Of a DNA stretch of 64,000 nt, positions 52,083 through 62,650 are shown piece by piece. Made by a program: the position numbers and the translations under genes. The first letter of the stretch is position 1. Every line of letters begins with the position of its first letter. The notes below the pieces were generated by a model. It searched no databases, had not been told where the DNA came from, and saw only the letters and a list, made by a program, of their open reading frames with translations. The DNA comes from Seiridium cupressi (lineage: Eukaryota > Ascomycota > Sordariomycetes > Amphisphaeriales > Sporocadaceae), in assembly GCA_036674765.1 (NCBI GenBank), contig JARVKI010000118.1, positions 1 to 64,000 on the forward strand. The letters are read 5' to 3'.

Positions 52083-53130
52083 ATGCCGCACAAACACACT
52101 CGTCGGGAGAAGGATCCTTCGTCGTCAGTATTCTCCATATTAACCTGCTTCTGTATGCTATTGATTACGTTGCTGACATGGTTCCCTTGGCTACAGCTTC
52201 GACCTGCCCCCTACCCAGATTGCCCGGCCGCTGCCAGTGAAGCCGTCATTCTTCTCGAAACCAGATGAAGATGCCGGCAAGGGAAAGGGCAGTGGGCCAG
52301 GAAAGAACCTGAAACGGAAGAGAGATGGCATGGGCCAGAACGACATGCCGCGGGCTTTCAGAAGATTGATGGCTTACTCGGACGGAAAGAAACCAAGATC
52401 AGGACTTGACAATGGAGACGCACCCAGCGGGAAGCAAAATAAGGGTAAAAAGGCCGGCAAGGAGTCGAATGCCGAGACCGCGGCCGAGGCTCCCACGGAG
52501 AAGTCTGATGTGCCAGTCATTCGACCAGGAGAACGGATGTCAGAGTTTGCCGCACGTGTCGATGCTGCTTTGCCTATCGGTGGACTCATCAACAAGAGCG
52601 CGAGAAATGGAAAAGACCCCCTTGGCTTGAAGGTCAAGCGTACCAAGAAAGAACGTCAGATGCACAGACTGTATGATGAGTGGCGAGAAGAGGAGCGAAA
52701 GATCAAGGAGCAGCGGGACGAAGAGCTCGAGCTTCTAGCAGAGAAAGAGCTTGAAGACGAAGAGGCGGGAGTGTCATGGAAGCAGAACGCGCCGCCTGCT
52801 CCCTTGGGGAAGAAGAAAAAGAAGAAGGGCAAGCGGGCCAAGTACCTTGATGAGGTGGGAGGTGATGAAGAGGACCCGTGGGAAGAGCTCAAGCGGAAGA
52901 GGGGCGAGTCCAGACCAGGCCTGCACGATATTGCCAAGGCACCCCCTGAGCTCCATCTCAAGACGCCCAAGAAGCTCACTGTCCGTGGGGCCACAGTCGC
53001 AGTGGATGGCATTCCTAAAGCCGCAGGCAGTCTCCGGAGAAGAGAAGAGCTACAAGAGGTTCGTGACGATATTGTCGCGACCTACCGGAAAATGATGGAC
53101 GAGAAGAGGCCAAGTCTTCGTCAATCCTAA
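52083..53130 (+). CDS. Conserved basic, Lys-rich fungal protein (324 aa), function unknown
   Basis: Two exons: 52083-52123 and 52197-53130. Intron 1 uses a GTCAGT donor, a GCTGAC branch and a CTACAG acceptor. The protein starts MPHKHTRREKDPSSFDLPPT and is rich in Lys, Arg and Glu. Distinct blocks are MPRAFRRLMAYSDGKKPRSG, ERMSEFAARVDAALPIGGL, DPLGLKVKRTKKERQMHRLY, a long charged helix (RKIKEQRDEELELLAEKELE), a KKKKKKGKR nuclear/nucleolar-type signal, and the C-terminal GSLRRREELQEVRDDIVATY. I believe it belongs to a conserved ascomycete family without a firmly known function. The composition points to the nucleolus and possibly ribosome biogenesis, which is inference only. No known enzyme domain is seen. 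Confidence 0.85.
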
Positions 53131-54184
53131 GTATCAGGCGCAGGGGAAATTGCACATATTCGATTTGAATCATACCCAGTTGGCCATGCTGTTAGACCTA
53201 GAGCCATGCCAATATTGGATTATACCACGGAAATGGTTGGGCTGTCGGCTGTCGAGGTCAATTGTGATGTTGGTTTCGACGAGCACTGTGGCTTGCGGCC
53301 AAGCATACAAATATGATAAGAGGGCCCAGAACACATCCCCAGGTGTACGCTGCAAAAGGACCCGAGTGATATCCTCTATCATCACAGATATGTAGTCTGC
53401 AACCGAGCTGCCTATGGCGCTCCCTTGGGGAGACTAGGATAAATGCTATCCTGCTTCTACTCATTGGCCAGCCCGATAATATGCCGTTCGCCTAGTAGCA
53501 TGAGAGACTGGCTCAATGTTGCTCAGCAGAACCCATTTCAATTGCATTGTGGTTGGGATCATAATGGCAAAGCACAAAATCTTGTCGTAGAAGCCAAGTG
53601 AACCTTCAGTCAGGTCGTCGCCGGAACGACCCCACCTTCCTGCCGGGCGTCGTTTATGGTTTGAGATTGCCCCACCTGGCAAACTGTCAGACTCGCCCAA
53701 AAAGCTCTCGTCAAACTTTTTAAAGCCACACGTTCGATCCTGCCTGTCGCCAATCTTTGCGAATTTCAAGTCTCAATTCCTTCTCATCGTCCACTGTCAT
53801 CGCATCGAGGTCTCCTGCCGACCGTTTTTCATTGTGATTAGCGGTATCTCATCTCTGCGAGCTTCCGCCGCGTTGACACCCTCCAGGTTTCGAAAGTCAC
53901 ACCAAAACTCTGCGGAACGCTTTTGGCGTGTCATCATCTATCTACTCATCCCACCAACAGCACAACGCTCGCATCACGAACTGGGTGTCATCTCCGCGTG
54001 AAGGCCAAAACGCACAGACAAATCTAGACCCTTACCTTCATTCTCGGTCACAAAACTGATTCACATTCTTCATTCGAGTAAAACGTTACAGCTGTTGTGC
54101 GCCTGCTAAACGACAGGACTGGGCTTACCGGTGCGGTCACGACAACACAGACACCAAACTTATGTCGCTAGACATCCGGAAACC
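53131..54184. other. Intergenic and promoter of the TFIIIC gene
   Basis: A 1.05-kb stretch. From about 53760 to 54184 the sequence is pyrimidine-rich, then A/C-rich, as expected for a promoter and long leader. The TFIIIC reading frame is open from 54131, but the first ATG in frame is at 54185. A minus-strand open frame at 53461-53769 has no features. Confidence 0.5.
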
Positions 54185-57100
54185 ATGGAGCAAGGACTCG
54201 ACGAGTTGATCGAGTGGCTTCTAAACAAAATCGCCTTTTCCGGGCTGGAAGGCCTATCTGCCAAGGAGTTCGTAAAAGCAGTCAAATCATTCTACCGTCA
54301 GCAGGGTGACCCTGCTGATAGCCCTGTTGATCCTGAACCTGCTCTCGTTGAATATCAGGAGGCAGAGGCAGGTGATATCGCCCATGCATCAGTAGTATGG
54401 CAGTGGGTTGTAAGGAGAAAGGATGTCATCATAGAGCCAGAGAGCCTAGGCCGTCTGCCATTCGAGGAACTAGTGTCCCCCTTGCAAGGCTCATCGAGAA
54501 CTTCGACGGCGCCAGCATCTGGTCGTGCAAGCACAAAGACAGACCCGTCATCGGTGGCATCTCGCGACGAGGCACGTTTACTGCTGTCGGAAGAGAGGCA
54601 GTGGAAAGTCATAGCCGGCCATGGCCCTGACTACAAGCGCATCCCATTATTTGAATGGAGAGCACTTGTTGCTATTGCTTCAGTTGGAGATGCAGGCATC
54701 TTACAGGGAGATCTCACTCGATTGACGGGCCAAGACAAACGGTCCCTACCCACGCGAACAGATTCTTTGGCACGGAAAGGCTATATCATCAAACAACAAA
54801 CCACGCTTCGTGGTTGTCGAACGAGCAAACTTTGGCTTGCCCAATTTGCCAACAATGCGAAGGCCGATGTTGACCGCCAAGGATTGCCTCTTGAAGCGCT
54901 GAACATTACTGCGGAGGAGATAACTAGGAGTTGGGATCCCGTTCCGTTCAGTCATTACTTCAACACGACTCAAATCGATTACTACGCCATCTCGCAGGCT
55001 TTCCTTGCGATAGTCAAGGCTTACCAGGCGATGAGATATTGTGATATTCGTACCAAGATGGATATTAACAGCCGTGTTCCTCAAATGCGAGCACTCGCCA
55101 AAACGTCGCGTTGGTGGTCCAGAGTTGGAGTGGTACGGTTTGAACCGATGCAGTCTGGCAAGGGAGGTAAACTCTTTAAAGATTGTGTGAAGTTCATCCG
55201 TGATCCCACGAATGATGAGTGGACCAAGTACAGGAGCATGCCGAAGGCCAACTTGAAGATTCCTTCCTCGCGGTTGAGAAGCAAGAACAAATCTGCAGCG
55301 GCTACTGCCAAATCCGCTGCTGTGCAACAACAAGAGTCGGGCAAGAAGTCCCAGTCCAAGAAACCGACTTCGCGAAAACTGCCTAGTCCATCATTGATAC
55401 AACTCTCGGCTTGGAATCCATATAAGCCTCTCACGAGTACCTTTTTTGATATCATCAAGCGTGGGGGTAGCCAAGGCTCATCAAATACTGAGCTTGGCAT
55501 GTTCAATCTTGGCTGGCCGTACCGCAAATATATATCAACATTAACGACGTTGATAAGTCTTCCCCGATCGCTGCCACCTCACCAGCAAGCGTTTGCAGTT
55601 CATTCAGATTTCACCCGGCTGGGAAAGACGATGACATACAAATTCTATGCACATGGCGCGATGGACAACCACACTCAAGAAGGAGCGTCCTCTGGGCCTC
55701 GGGCAAATGCAGATGGGCATGACATAGCTGAGATAAGAGCTGACGACTACAACTTTCCCGATTTGGATCCGGGGCAGTTTCTGAAACCGGGCTCGCGAGT
55801 GAAGGGATTTTTGCCACTTTTAGGGCACAGAGCAGCGCAGCGGGTAGGTCTAAAGCGAAGCCAGCATTTTCGAGATGGCCCTTCTCTTGTGGAGGTCAAG
55901 AGAGCGAAAGTCGACTCGCCCGTACGCGGCGAGCCTGATACAGTAGCCAAAGATCAGACCGAATCCTCGCGACCAGGTGTTTATTACGGATTGAGGAACT
56001 CCTTGGACCCGCTCAAAAGCAAGGGGCGGCCGAGAAGGTCAATTGTCATGAAGTTCGTATCTTCAGCCCTCCGTGATCCTGGTTTCTTCAGCCGACCCCG
56101 GCCAAGATCGAATTCGAGCATTACACCATTGCCGGTCGCTGAACCTGTTGATGGTCGAGACGCAAATGTGATGACACCCGAGGCCGATATAGAAGCTACC
56201 CAGGCTGATTCGCCTAACCAAGCAAGACGAGTTACGAGACATGGCCGCGGTAGCAGCAGTAAGCCCTTTAAATGTGAAAAATGCGGTAGCGGCTATAGAA
56301 ACATCAATGGTCTTGAATATCATCAGACGAAGTCTCAATCAGCCTGCAATCCCGATTGGGCTCCGCTACCTCCGAAACCAGCAATCGCTCTATCGACACC
56401 GACGCGGCAGATTCGATACGCCACGGAGATATCTGAAGAAACATACAAGCCGTCACCACCAAAGTCGCCAGCAATTTCGCGGCCGACGCTTCCCTCTAGG
56501 AGACCAAAATTAGCAGTCTCTGGGTTGCCACCTCCAGCTGTGGAGAACAAGCCCCGTGCCCGTGGTGTCACTAATCATCCAGTGAGGCTAAACAATGTGC
56601 TCGAGTTACCCTCAACGGTCTTAAATCGCAATGTTGCAAGCCGCGAAGCTTCCAACGAGGGACTTCTCGAGAAACAAAGCATTAATCCGACAGATGTGCG
56701 GAACACCGAGCTTCCGGGCAAGAAACGCCTCTCAAGCCTAAATGAGGCCGTGAATGATCAGTCGGCGGGCTCAAAAATACTTGACTCTTGCGGCCTGAAG
56801 CCGACAGCTGCTGCTTTGAGGAGCAGCAATGGAATGTCGCCTTTACCTGGTACAGGCCCGAGCTCAGATGAAACTTTACTACAATTATCTCGTCCTACTT
56901 CCCCATCTGACCAAAATACTGGGGCATGGAGAGCTCCAAGTGGCCACAAGCCTCAGGCGGTTGGGCTGCTCGAAGCCTCTGGCAGTGGAATTGCCATGCA
57001 GGGCAGCTTGAATGGCCCAGGGCGACAGACACAGAAGCTCTACGGACGACAAAAGGCATCTTCAGTTCGAAAAGAGCTCGCATCGGATCTGATACTGCGG

Positions 57101-60091
57101 CTTCTCGACCAGAACGACCAGGTATTACCCGGTGACGTGTCGTTGTACAGTCTTGTCGCGTCCAGATGGAGCCAAGAGGTGGAGGATGCCTCGGTTACTG
57201 TACCAGAATGGAAGGCATTTCAAACTATCTTGAAAGGCATGGAGAGGGACCGCATAGTCAGCGTTCACCATTATGGAATGATCTACAACGGCGCTCTAAA
57301 GCCCATCTCCGTCATCCACAAAGGTCATTACGGCAACGCTTCAAGTCCAATGCCAGAGAACATTGCCCAGAAGATGACTGAAGTCAAGAACAAGTACGAG
57401 GAATTGTACCCAAAGCCTTACATTCCAAGTTGCTTCTCGCTTTCCGGGAGAGAGGCAGGAATATGCAGCGACCTTGCCAAGAGATACCGCGCCATCGAGG
57501 CGCCTGAGAGCAACGACAACAATGGTTCTAGTTCCGTCGCAAGAGAAATCCCCACACTGGGATATGAAATGCCGCCGGATCGACTTGTCAATACCAACAC
57601 TCAAGGCGCAAAAAGGGACCGGCCTGAGAGTGACGACCCAGATGAGCCACAGAATTCAACACGGCGGAAGAAGCGAAAGCAGAATACCAAGTCTGGGAAG
57701 ACAGACCACGCCAAACCGCAGACAAATAAGAGGACTTCCCGAAGCAAAGTGCTCAATGAAAAGCCCAACCAGAGAGTCAACTCCAATGTCCGTACAACTC
57801 GACTGGATGGTGCTAACAATGACGCCCGTAGTGACATTGAAGTTGCTCCTCCTGGTATGACACAAGCGCTCGAAGCATCATCCTCCGTTCATTTCGTAGC
57901 TCCCACGACGGTGGCCACGTTTGAGCGAACCTCACCCATAACGGATGAGCTCTCCGAAGAGGAAGAAGGGGATGACGATGTTTCCCAAACTGAAATCAGC
58001 GTAGACCTAGAGGCACTAGAAGAGGCCGGTGGCGATTCCATCTTTGCCCCTGTGCATTACATTTGGGCTTTTGGAGATGGCGTCTGGCCTGACAAATTTC
58101 CCCGAGCTTTTTTCATGAACAGGCCAGGAGGAAGTTTCTCTGCGGTAGGAAGATACCCAGACTCTTCTTGGTTCCTGAGGCAAAATCTCCCACAGAACGT
58201 GACAGAAATGATAGAAGCAGCCCCGCTAAGGCGTGGCTCTGCTCGGCAAGACACTTCTCGTCTAGGCAAATTTGGCTCCGACGTGGCAGCAATCGAGGTT
58301 TGGGAGCGCTCACCAGAGGGTACCTACCTACAAAACCTTGGGAACATTGCACCAGAGCATATTTTCATATCGCTAAGCGTCGAGCCGGACCACACAAACG
58401 TGGAGTCTATTGCAACGGAATGGCCGCACGACGCTCAATACACCCCCGACAATATTCCAGATGAGATCATCCTGGCAGAGTCCGAAGACGATGAGTCAAC
58501 ACCACCAAAAACAGCTTTTGTCACAGAAGGGCCGAAACGAGGGGGGAGAAAACCCAAAGATGGTACAATGGGCAGACTGCGCCGTTTTGTCAAACGTTCG
58601 GAAGGAAACTGGAAGCATCGCACGTTGTTTCCTATTTTGAAGCGAGAGACAGGGCGCTGGAACAAGGAACGAGCGCTCGGGGCTAATATTGGCAGAGAAA
58701 AGGAGACAGAACTGGTTGTTGCTATTGTCATCATTAGAAAGCTCCTCGGTGGCATTGACAGAATCACGGACTGGGGACTTTTTCTTAGGCTGTATCCTGA
58801 GTGGTCAGTTGCGGGCATCAGAAAGTTCTGGATCAGAGTCACCAAAGAGAGAGCCAATTACATCGAAGCCCTGAGCAAAAAGTTCCAGGGCGCTTTTCTA
58901 GAGGCATATGAGAAGGGAGAGCTGGCCCCATTGAACTACGACGATCTGGAGAGTTACGACTGGCGCACCTTGATCAGTTGGGCAGTCAAGCTGGAAATTC
59001 ACAATGGCGTTGAACTGCCCACCACCCGTGAGCAGTTTGATAAACAATTTGTACTGGTGGACCCAAAGAGGGACGACGAAGACTGGCGCGAGTCGTGGTT
59101 TCATTTCCAGACTTCAACCTACGATCGATTAGATGCCGCTTCTAGTCTGCAACTCTCGTTGCCAGTCATTCAATCCTCCGCGACTTCCGCAGCTATCACA
59201 GAAGCAGATCTGCAACTCGCCAGGTCTTGGGTTCGGGCGTTATGCAACAACAAAACCCATGCTACAGTGGGAGTCGAGGTTCGGGAGAGGTTGCTCCAGC
59301 TTGGGAATCGAGACAAAGCCTCTCTGAACGAGCTTTTGGAACGGTCGGTCTCACAACTCCTTGAAAACAAGGTCATTTCAAAGCTCTTCGGCAAGGGCCT
59401 AGGGCAAGTCTTCAAATTGAACAACCACTATGACGTCCGTCTGAAGAAGTTCACACACACGGAGAAGTACACGCAAGCCGTGGCCTTCAAATCAAAGCTG
59501 GACGACAGCTTTCGTAATAACAGAGAGGTTGCCATTCCTTTCAATTCCGACGACGGGACCATCATGGCCATGATCAACCTACAGGCCTATGGACGGATTC
59601 GCTTAGAGGACATAAACTTCCCTCGTATCCCTTTCGGTTTCGAACCGGGTAACTACGAGGGCAGGAAATACCCGAAACGCTACTACATGTTCGACGTGAA
59701 AGTGGTCCCCACGGAGAAATATGTTTACAACGAAGAGCTGCCCGTCGTCTCACAGGCAAAGGATATACCAGTCCCGACGAACGGCCCTCTAGGAGAAATC
59801 CCCATCTGGTGTGACTTTTTTGGCAACTTGGATAAAACCCGGTGGGTCCAGTACCTCTGCCTCGTTGCCTTTGCATTTTCCGTGAAGGGACCCATGGCTG
59901 CCGCGAGCTCTGTTGACGTACTCCATCCTGTCATTGAGACCTTTGAAGCACAGTTGGTCATGGACTGGCTCGACAGTATGGGGCTGCTAGAGCAAGCATC
60001 AAGCGGGCACGGCTCTACTGTTTCTGAGTGGTGGTGGCTTGTGGTTGGGAACCAGATTGATATGAAAGAGAAAGGGATTGCCGAGGAATGA
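54185..60091 (+). CDS. TFIIIC largest subunit, Tfc3/Sfc3-like (B-block binding), 1,968 aa
   Basis: A single exon from ATG 54185 (MEQGLDELIEWLLNKI). The N-terminal part has winged-helix-type regions. The B-block-binding segment lies near residues 160-220 (WRALVAIASVGDAGILQGDL, then LARKGYIIKQQTTLRGCRTS). A likely C2HC zinc motif is C697, C700, H713 and C721, within KPFKCEKCGSGYRNINGLEYH. A long basic, disordered middle (NSTRRKKRKQNTKSG) and an acidic tract (ELSEEEEGDDDVSQTE) follow. The C-terminal third contains further helical and winged-helix regions and ends VVGNQIDMKEKGIAEE. This protein is the subunit of TFIIIC that contacts the B box of tRNA genes and helps recruit TFIIIB and RNA polymerase III in the nucleus. 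It is longer than the yeast protein (about 1,160 aa). Confidence 0.88.
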   Translation: MEQGLDELIEWLLNKIAFSGLEGLSAKEFVKAVKSFYRQQGDPADSPVDPEPALVEYQEAEAGDIAHASVVWQWVVRRKDVIIEPESLGRLPFEELVSPLQGSSRTSTAPASGRASTKTDPSSVASRDEARLLLSEERQWKVIAGHGPDYKRIPLFEWRALVAIASVGDAGILQGDLTRLTGQDKRSLPTRTDSLARKGYIIKQQTTLRGCRTSKLWLAQFANNAKADVDRQGLPLEALNITAEEITRSWDPVPFSHYFNTTQIDYYAISQAFLAIVKAYQAMRYCDIRTKMDINSRVPQMRALAKTSRWWSRVGVVRFEPMQSGKGGKLFKDCVKFIRDPTNDEWTKYRSMPKANLKIPSSRLRSKNKSAAATAKSAAVQQQESGKKSQSKKPTSRKLPSPSLIQLSAWNPYKPLTSTFFDIIKRGGSQGSSNTELGMFNLGWPYRKYISTLTTLISLPRSLPPHQQAFAVHSDFTRLGKTMTYKFYAHGAMDNHTQEGASSGPRANADGHDIAEIRADDYNFPDLDPGQFLKPGSRVKGFLPLLGHRAAQRVGLKRSQHFRDGPSLVEVKRAKVDSPVRGEPDTVAKDQTESSRPGVYYGLRNSLDPLKSKGRPRRSIVMKFVSSALRDPGFFSRPRPRSNSSITPLPVAEPVDGRDANVMTPEADIEATQADSPNQARRVTRHGRGSSSKPFKCEKCGSGYRNINGLEYHQTKSQSACNPDWAPLPPKPAIALSTPTRQIRYATEISEETYKPSPPKSPAISRPTLPSRRPKLAVSGLPPPAVENKPRARGVTNHPVRLNNVLELPSTVLNRNVASREASNEGLLEKQSINPTDVRNTELPGKKRLSSLNEAVNDQSAGSKILDSCGLKPTAAALRSSNGMSPLPGTGPSSDETLLQLSRPTSPSDQNTGAWRAPSGHKPQAVGLLEASGSGIAMQGSLNGPGRQTQKLYGRQKASSVRKELASDLILRLLDQNDQVLPGDVSLYSLVASRWSQEVEDASVTVPEWKAFQTILKGMERDRIVSVHHYGMIYNGALKPISVIHKGHYGNASSPMPENIAQKMTEVKNKYEELYPKPYIPSCFSLSGREAGICSDLAKRYRAIEAPESNDNNGSSSVAREIPTLGYEMPPDRLVNTNTQGAKRDRPESDDPDEPQNSTRRKKRKQNTKSGKTDHAKPQTNKRTSRSKVLNEKPNQRVNSNVRTTRLDGANNDARSDIEVAPPGMTQALEASSSVHFVAPTTVATFERTSPITDELSEEEEGDDDVSQTEISVDLEALEEAGGDSIFAPVHYIWAFGDGVWPDKFPRAFFMNRPGGSFSAVGRYPDSSWFLRQNLPQNVTEMIEAAPLRRGSARQDTSRLGKFGSDVAAIEVWERSPEGTYLQNLGNIAPEHIFISLSVEPDHTNVESIATEWPHDAQYTPDNIPDEIILAESEDDESTPPKTAFVTEGPKRGGRKPKDGTMGRLRRFVKRSEGNWKHRTLFPILKRETGRWNKERALGANIGREKETELVVAIVIIRKLLGGIDRITDWGLFLRLYPEWSVAGIRKFWIRVTKERANYIEALSKKFQGAFLEAYEKGELAPLNYDDLESYDWRTLISWAVKLEIHNGVELPTTREQFDKQFVLVDPKRDDEDWRESWFHFQTSTYDRLDAASSLQLSLPVIQSSATSAAITEADLQLARSWVRALCNNKTHATVGVEVRERLLQLGNRDKASLNELLERSVSQLLENKVISKLFGKGLGQVFKLNNHYDVRLKKFTHTEKYTQAVAFKSKLDDSFRNNREVAIPFNSDDGTIMAMINLQAYGRIRLEDINFPRIPFGFEPGNYEGRKYPKRYYMFDVKVVPTEKYVYNEELPVVSQAKDIPVPTNGPLGEIPIWCDFFGNLDKTRWVQYLCLVAFAFSVKGPMAAASSVDVLHPVIETFEAQLVMDWLDSMGLLEQASSGHGSTVSEWWWLVVGNQIDMKEKGIAEE

Positions 60092-61080
60092 ATCAGTCGG
60101 TGGGAATCGACGAATGGCTGTGCAACCATTGATGTTGCCCTGGAGTTGGGTAGGGAACAAAAAAGTGGGAAATGCGAGACCGCTTCTAAACATGGAGCTT
60201 GTGCTTTGTTAGACGTGCCGTGTATAATAGACTAGGAACTGGTAAATGCCAGATATGATACCCCGCTGTTTTCGCCCATCAGACTCGAAGCAATTTGATT
60301 CTCTCGATGATTAATAGCTGCTTCCTTGAGCCGATATTTTCAAATTCTCCGAGCTACTGCTAGCCTCTTCTTTTCTTGGGACGTAAAAAATCCGACGAGC
60401 GTTCCAAGCCACGATTCTTTACATTCCAGACAAGTACCTACGGTTGCTATAATACGTGTTGTAGCCTCGGGAGGGGGGTTGCCACGATATCAGCGCTTAA
60501 TGGCCACCAGGACAACTAAGCAATGACGAAAGATGTCATGAGACGTCTGTTATCAATTGGAATGCACCTCACAAGCTATTCTACCATGTCACGGTTCCAT
60601 GTTCTGTCGAGAGTATTCAGCAAATCAATATTATCCATTTAGACCATGCCAAAATAAGAACGAAAACCTTTGTTTGGCCGTCATTGGAAGCTATAGGCGG
60701 TATTACCACCACATAGGCAAAGGGCCGTGCTCTGACCATGGTCTTTATAGTTAGAGTATTATGGAAATTATTCGAGGCTGCGCTATTGAATTTGCCTGGA
60801 TAAACCCTCTTCTTAGGGCTTCTAAGCTACCACCAAAGGATTCTTAACAATGATGGCAGTGCTCTTGGCCTCGAGGTATTAGAAGATATGCGTGCCCTGA
60901 CCGAAGCTGAAGACCTGTCTGAGGGCTCAGGAGAATCTAGCAGTTATACACAACACAAGGTCGTCGCCAGATGCAGGAAAAATGGATTCGATGAAACAAT
61001 ATCGACTCCCAGACAGTTAACCAATGATGTAGGAATCACACCCCTCAGCGTCGCCTGGACGTACTCGCTCCAGCGAGAAC
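60092..61080. other. Intergenic, no supported gene
   Basis: About 1 kb after the TFIIIC gene. A + open frame at 60888-61211 (MRALTEAEDLSEGSGESSSY) could be an upstream piece of the relic that follows, but it is in another frame. Confidence 0.4.
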
Positions 61081-61894
61081 ATGGAAGACATCACGACTGG
61101 CCTGATGAACAAATGCCATGTCAGGAAACGGACAGCATACCCACCGCAAAAAGCCCAGTCGGAGGACAATCATCATGGCGTAGACAAGTCTTTAGACGCA
61201 TTCACCCCTAGAGGCATAGCCTTCCAATTCAGCAACACTGAAATCGATCTGGCTGCCATGAATGGCAGGACGGGCATTAAGGGACGATTTGCGGCAGCTT
61301 TACAACCGTCGAGGAAGTGGAGCATGCCATTCGATGACGATGAATACCAGGTACGGGATGGAGTCCTTTCTGACGGCAACAATATCGAGATAGCCTTCGG
61401 TCCAAACCAAAAGGTACTCATGCGTATGTGCAGAACCCAGCTCCCAATATCCGGGAAGGGCCTGGGCTGTCACATTTGTCGATGGCTTCACAATGATGAG
61501 ACGGCGGTCAAGATCCATGTCCTCGTCCAGCATGGTTCTGAAGCTCTGGATTTCTGGATGTGGCTACAGAAAGGCTGACCCCTTGACCACAAGAGCGGCG
61601 GCGTATCCTAGCGTACCAGAGATGGTACTTCAACAGGAGAGTGTCGAGGATAGCATGGCCCGTCATGCCCGCAAAGATATAATTTCCAAGCAAGATGAGT
61701 TTGAGGAGATGGTGACCCTCAGATGTGCTCCCCTCAAGAAGGTACCGGCCTCGCAAAGATCGAATCTCGACAACGCCCGCCCCACGATCAAAATACGGCT
61801 CTCTGAGCAAGAAGCCTTCCACCTGGTCGCCAAGAGAAGGAACTCCATAGTCCAGGTGGCTGGGATCGGTTGGGAAGTATGCGATGAATACTGA
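61081..61894 (+). pseudogene. Unidentified coding-like region with one frameshift
   Basis: A + frame at 61081-61578 reads like protein: DAFTPRGIAFQFSNTEIDLA, KWSMPFDDDEYQVRDGVLSD, then VKIHVLVQHGSEALDFWMWL. It stops at TGA after an AAAGGC run. One base out of frame it continues without a break to 61894 (AAAYPSVPEMVLQQESVEDS, and finally VQVAGIGWEVCDEY). Dropping a single base near 61574 would join both parts into about 270 aa. It may be a decayed gene, a gene with a sequencing error, or chance. It overlaps a minus-strand frame (61508-62191) of similar quality, so at most one is likely real there. The family is not recognised. Confidence 0.35.
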
Positions 61895-62191
61895 ACTCAG
61901 GCACATGGCACGCTCGGGGAATCGGATGAGCACAGTCTCGTAGCTAGTTTGTCCAGGATCTGATAGACGATATTGCCGACGAACACGAATGGCACCTGGA
62001 AGTCCACAGCACACATCGATAGCTCGGCTGTAAAACCAGATCAGCAACAATGAGGCAACGCAGATAGTGCCAATAAGTAAGACAACAAGCCGGTTTAAGC
62101 CCCTATTCTTCGCGGAGCCACGAGTTCTTGGATGACTCAGGAGCACTCCAGAATTGAAGTTTTCACACACTACCGGTGCCAAATGGGACAA
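61508..62191 (-). CDS. Possible small membrane protein, no clear start (low confidence)
   Basis: A 227-codon minus-strand frame has one clear membrane helix (LVVLLIGTICVASLLLIWFY), followed by a soluble part with coding-like composition (YETVLIRFPERAMCLSSVFI, then EGFLLREPYFDRGAGVVEIR). No ATG precedes the helix in this frame, and no convincing upstream exon was found. It overlaps the + strand coding-like region at 61493-61894. It could be a relic, an exon of a gene I could not complete, or an antisense shadow. Confidence 0.25.
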   Translation of the reverse strand: MSHLAPVVCENFNSGVLLSHPRTRGSAKNRGLNRLVVLLIGTICVASLLLIWFYSRAIDVCCGLPGAIRVRRQYRLSDPGQTSYETVLIRFPERAMCLSSVFIAYFPTDPSHLDYGVPSLGDQVEGFLLREPYFDRGAGVVEIRSLRGRYLLEGSTSEGHHLLKLILLGNYIFAGMTGHAILDTLLLKYHLWYARIRRRSCGQGVSLSVATSRNPELQNHAGRGHGS

Positions 62192-62650
62192 GAGTGTATG
62201 CTCAGTTGCTGGTCGGCCTTCCAGTGCTCAGATAGTGCAATGAAAAGAACTGATGACTTTCCTTGTTTGTGAGCAGAGGCGGGAAAGGCAGGCGCCTTGG
62301 GCCAAAGATGACTGCGTATTCTTGTGGGCTACGTGTCTTCTAATTTGGTACGTACGATGTCACGATGAACATGACATAGACAGAGGCAATCCCAACTCTT
62401 GGAGGGATTTGAACTGACTACAAGAGGTCCTGAAGCGTGTGTGGCATCACAAGTCTCAGAGGCAGGGAGTGAGAACTGCCCTGTGTTTTATCATAATATC
62501 TGGTTATGATTCTTGCAATCAGACAGCTCATGTCCCTGATAAGTCGACCGCAATAAAACGCCTGATCCTACTCCCATGCCATTGAAGTACATGCCAAACG
62601 CCTAAGCCGAAATGCACATGCCAATGTACAGTTTGTCACAAAAGGGTAGC
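62192..62650. other. Intergenic, no supported gene
   Basis: A 459-bp stretch downstream of the Ubc6-type gene. A T-loop-like GTTCAAATC (minus strand, near 62404-62412) was checked and does not sit in a tRNA fold. Confidence 0.5.

Noticed and set aside
62395..62470. Possible minus-strand tRNA because of a GTTCAAATC T-loop-like motif
   Set aside because: The flanking bases do not form a 5-bp T stem or an acceptor stem.
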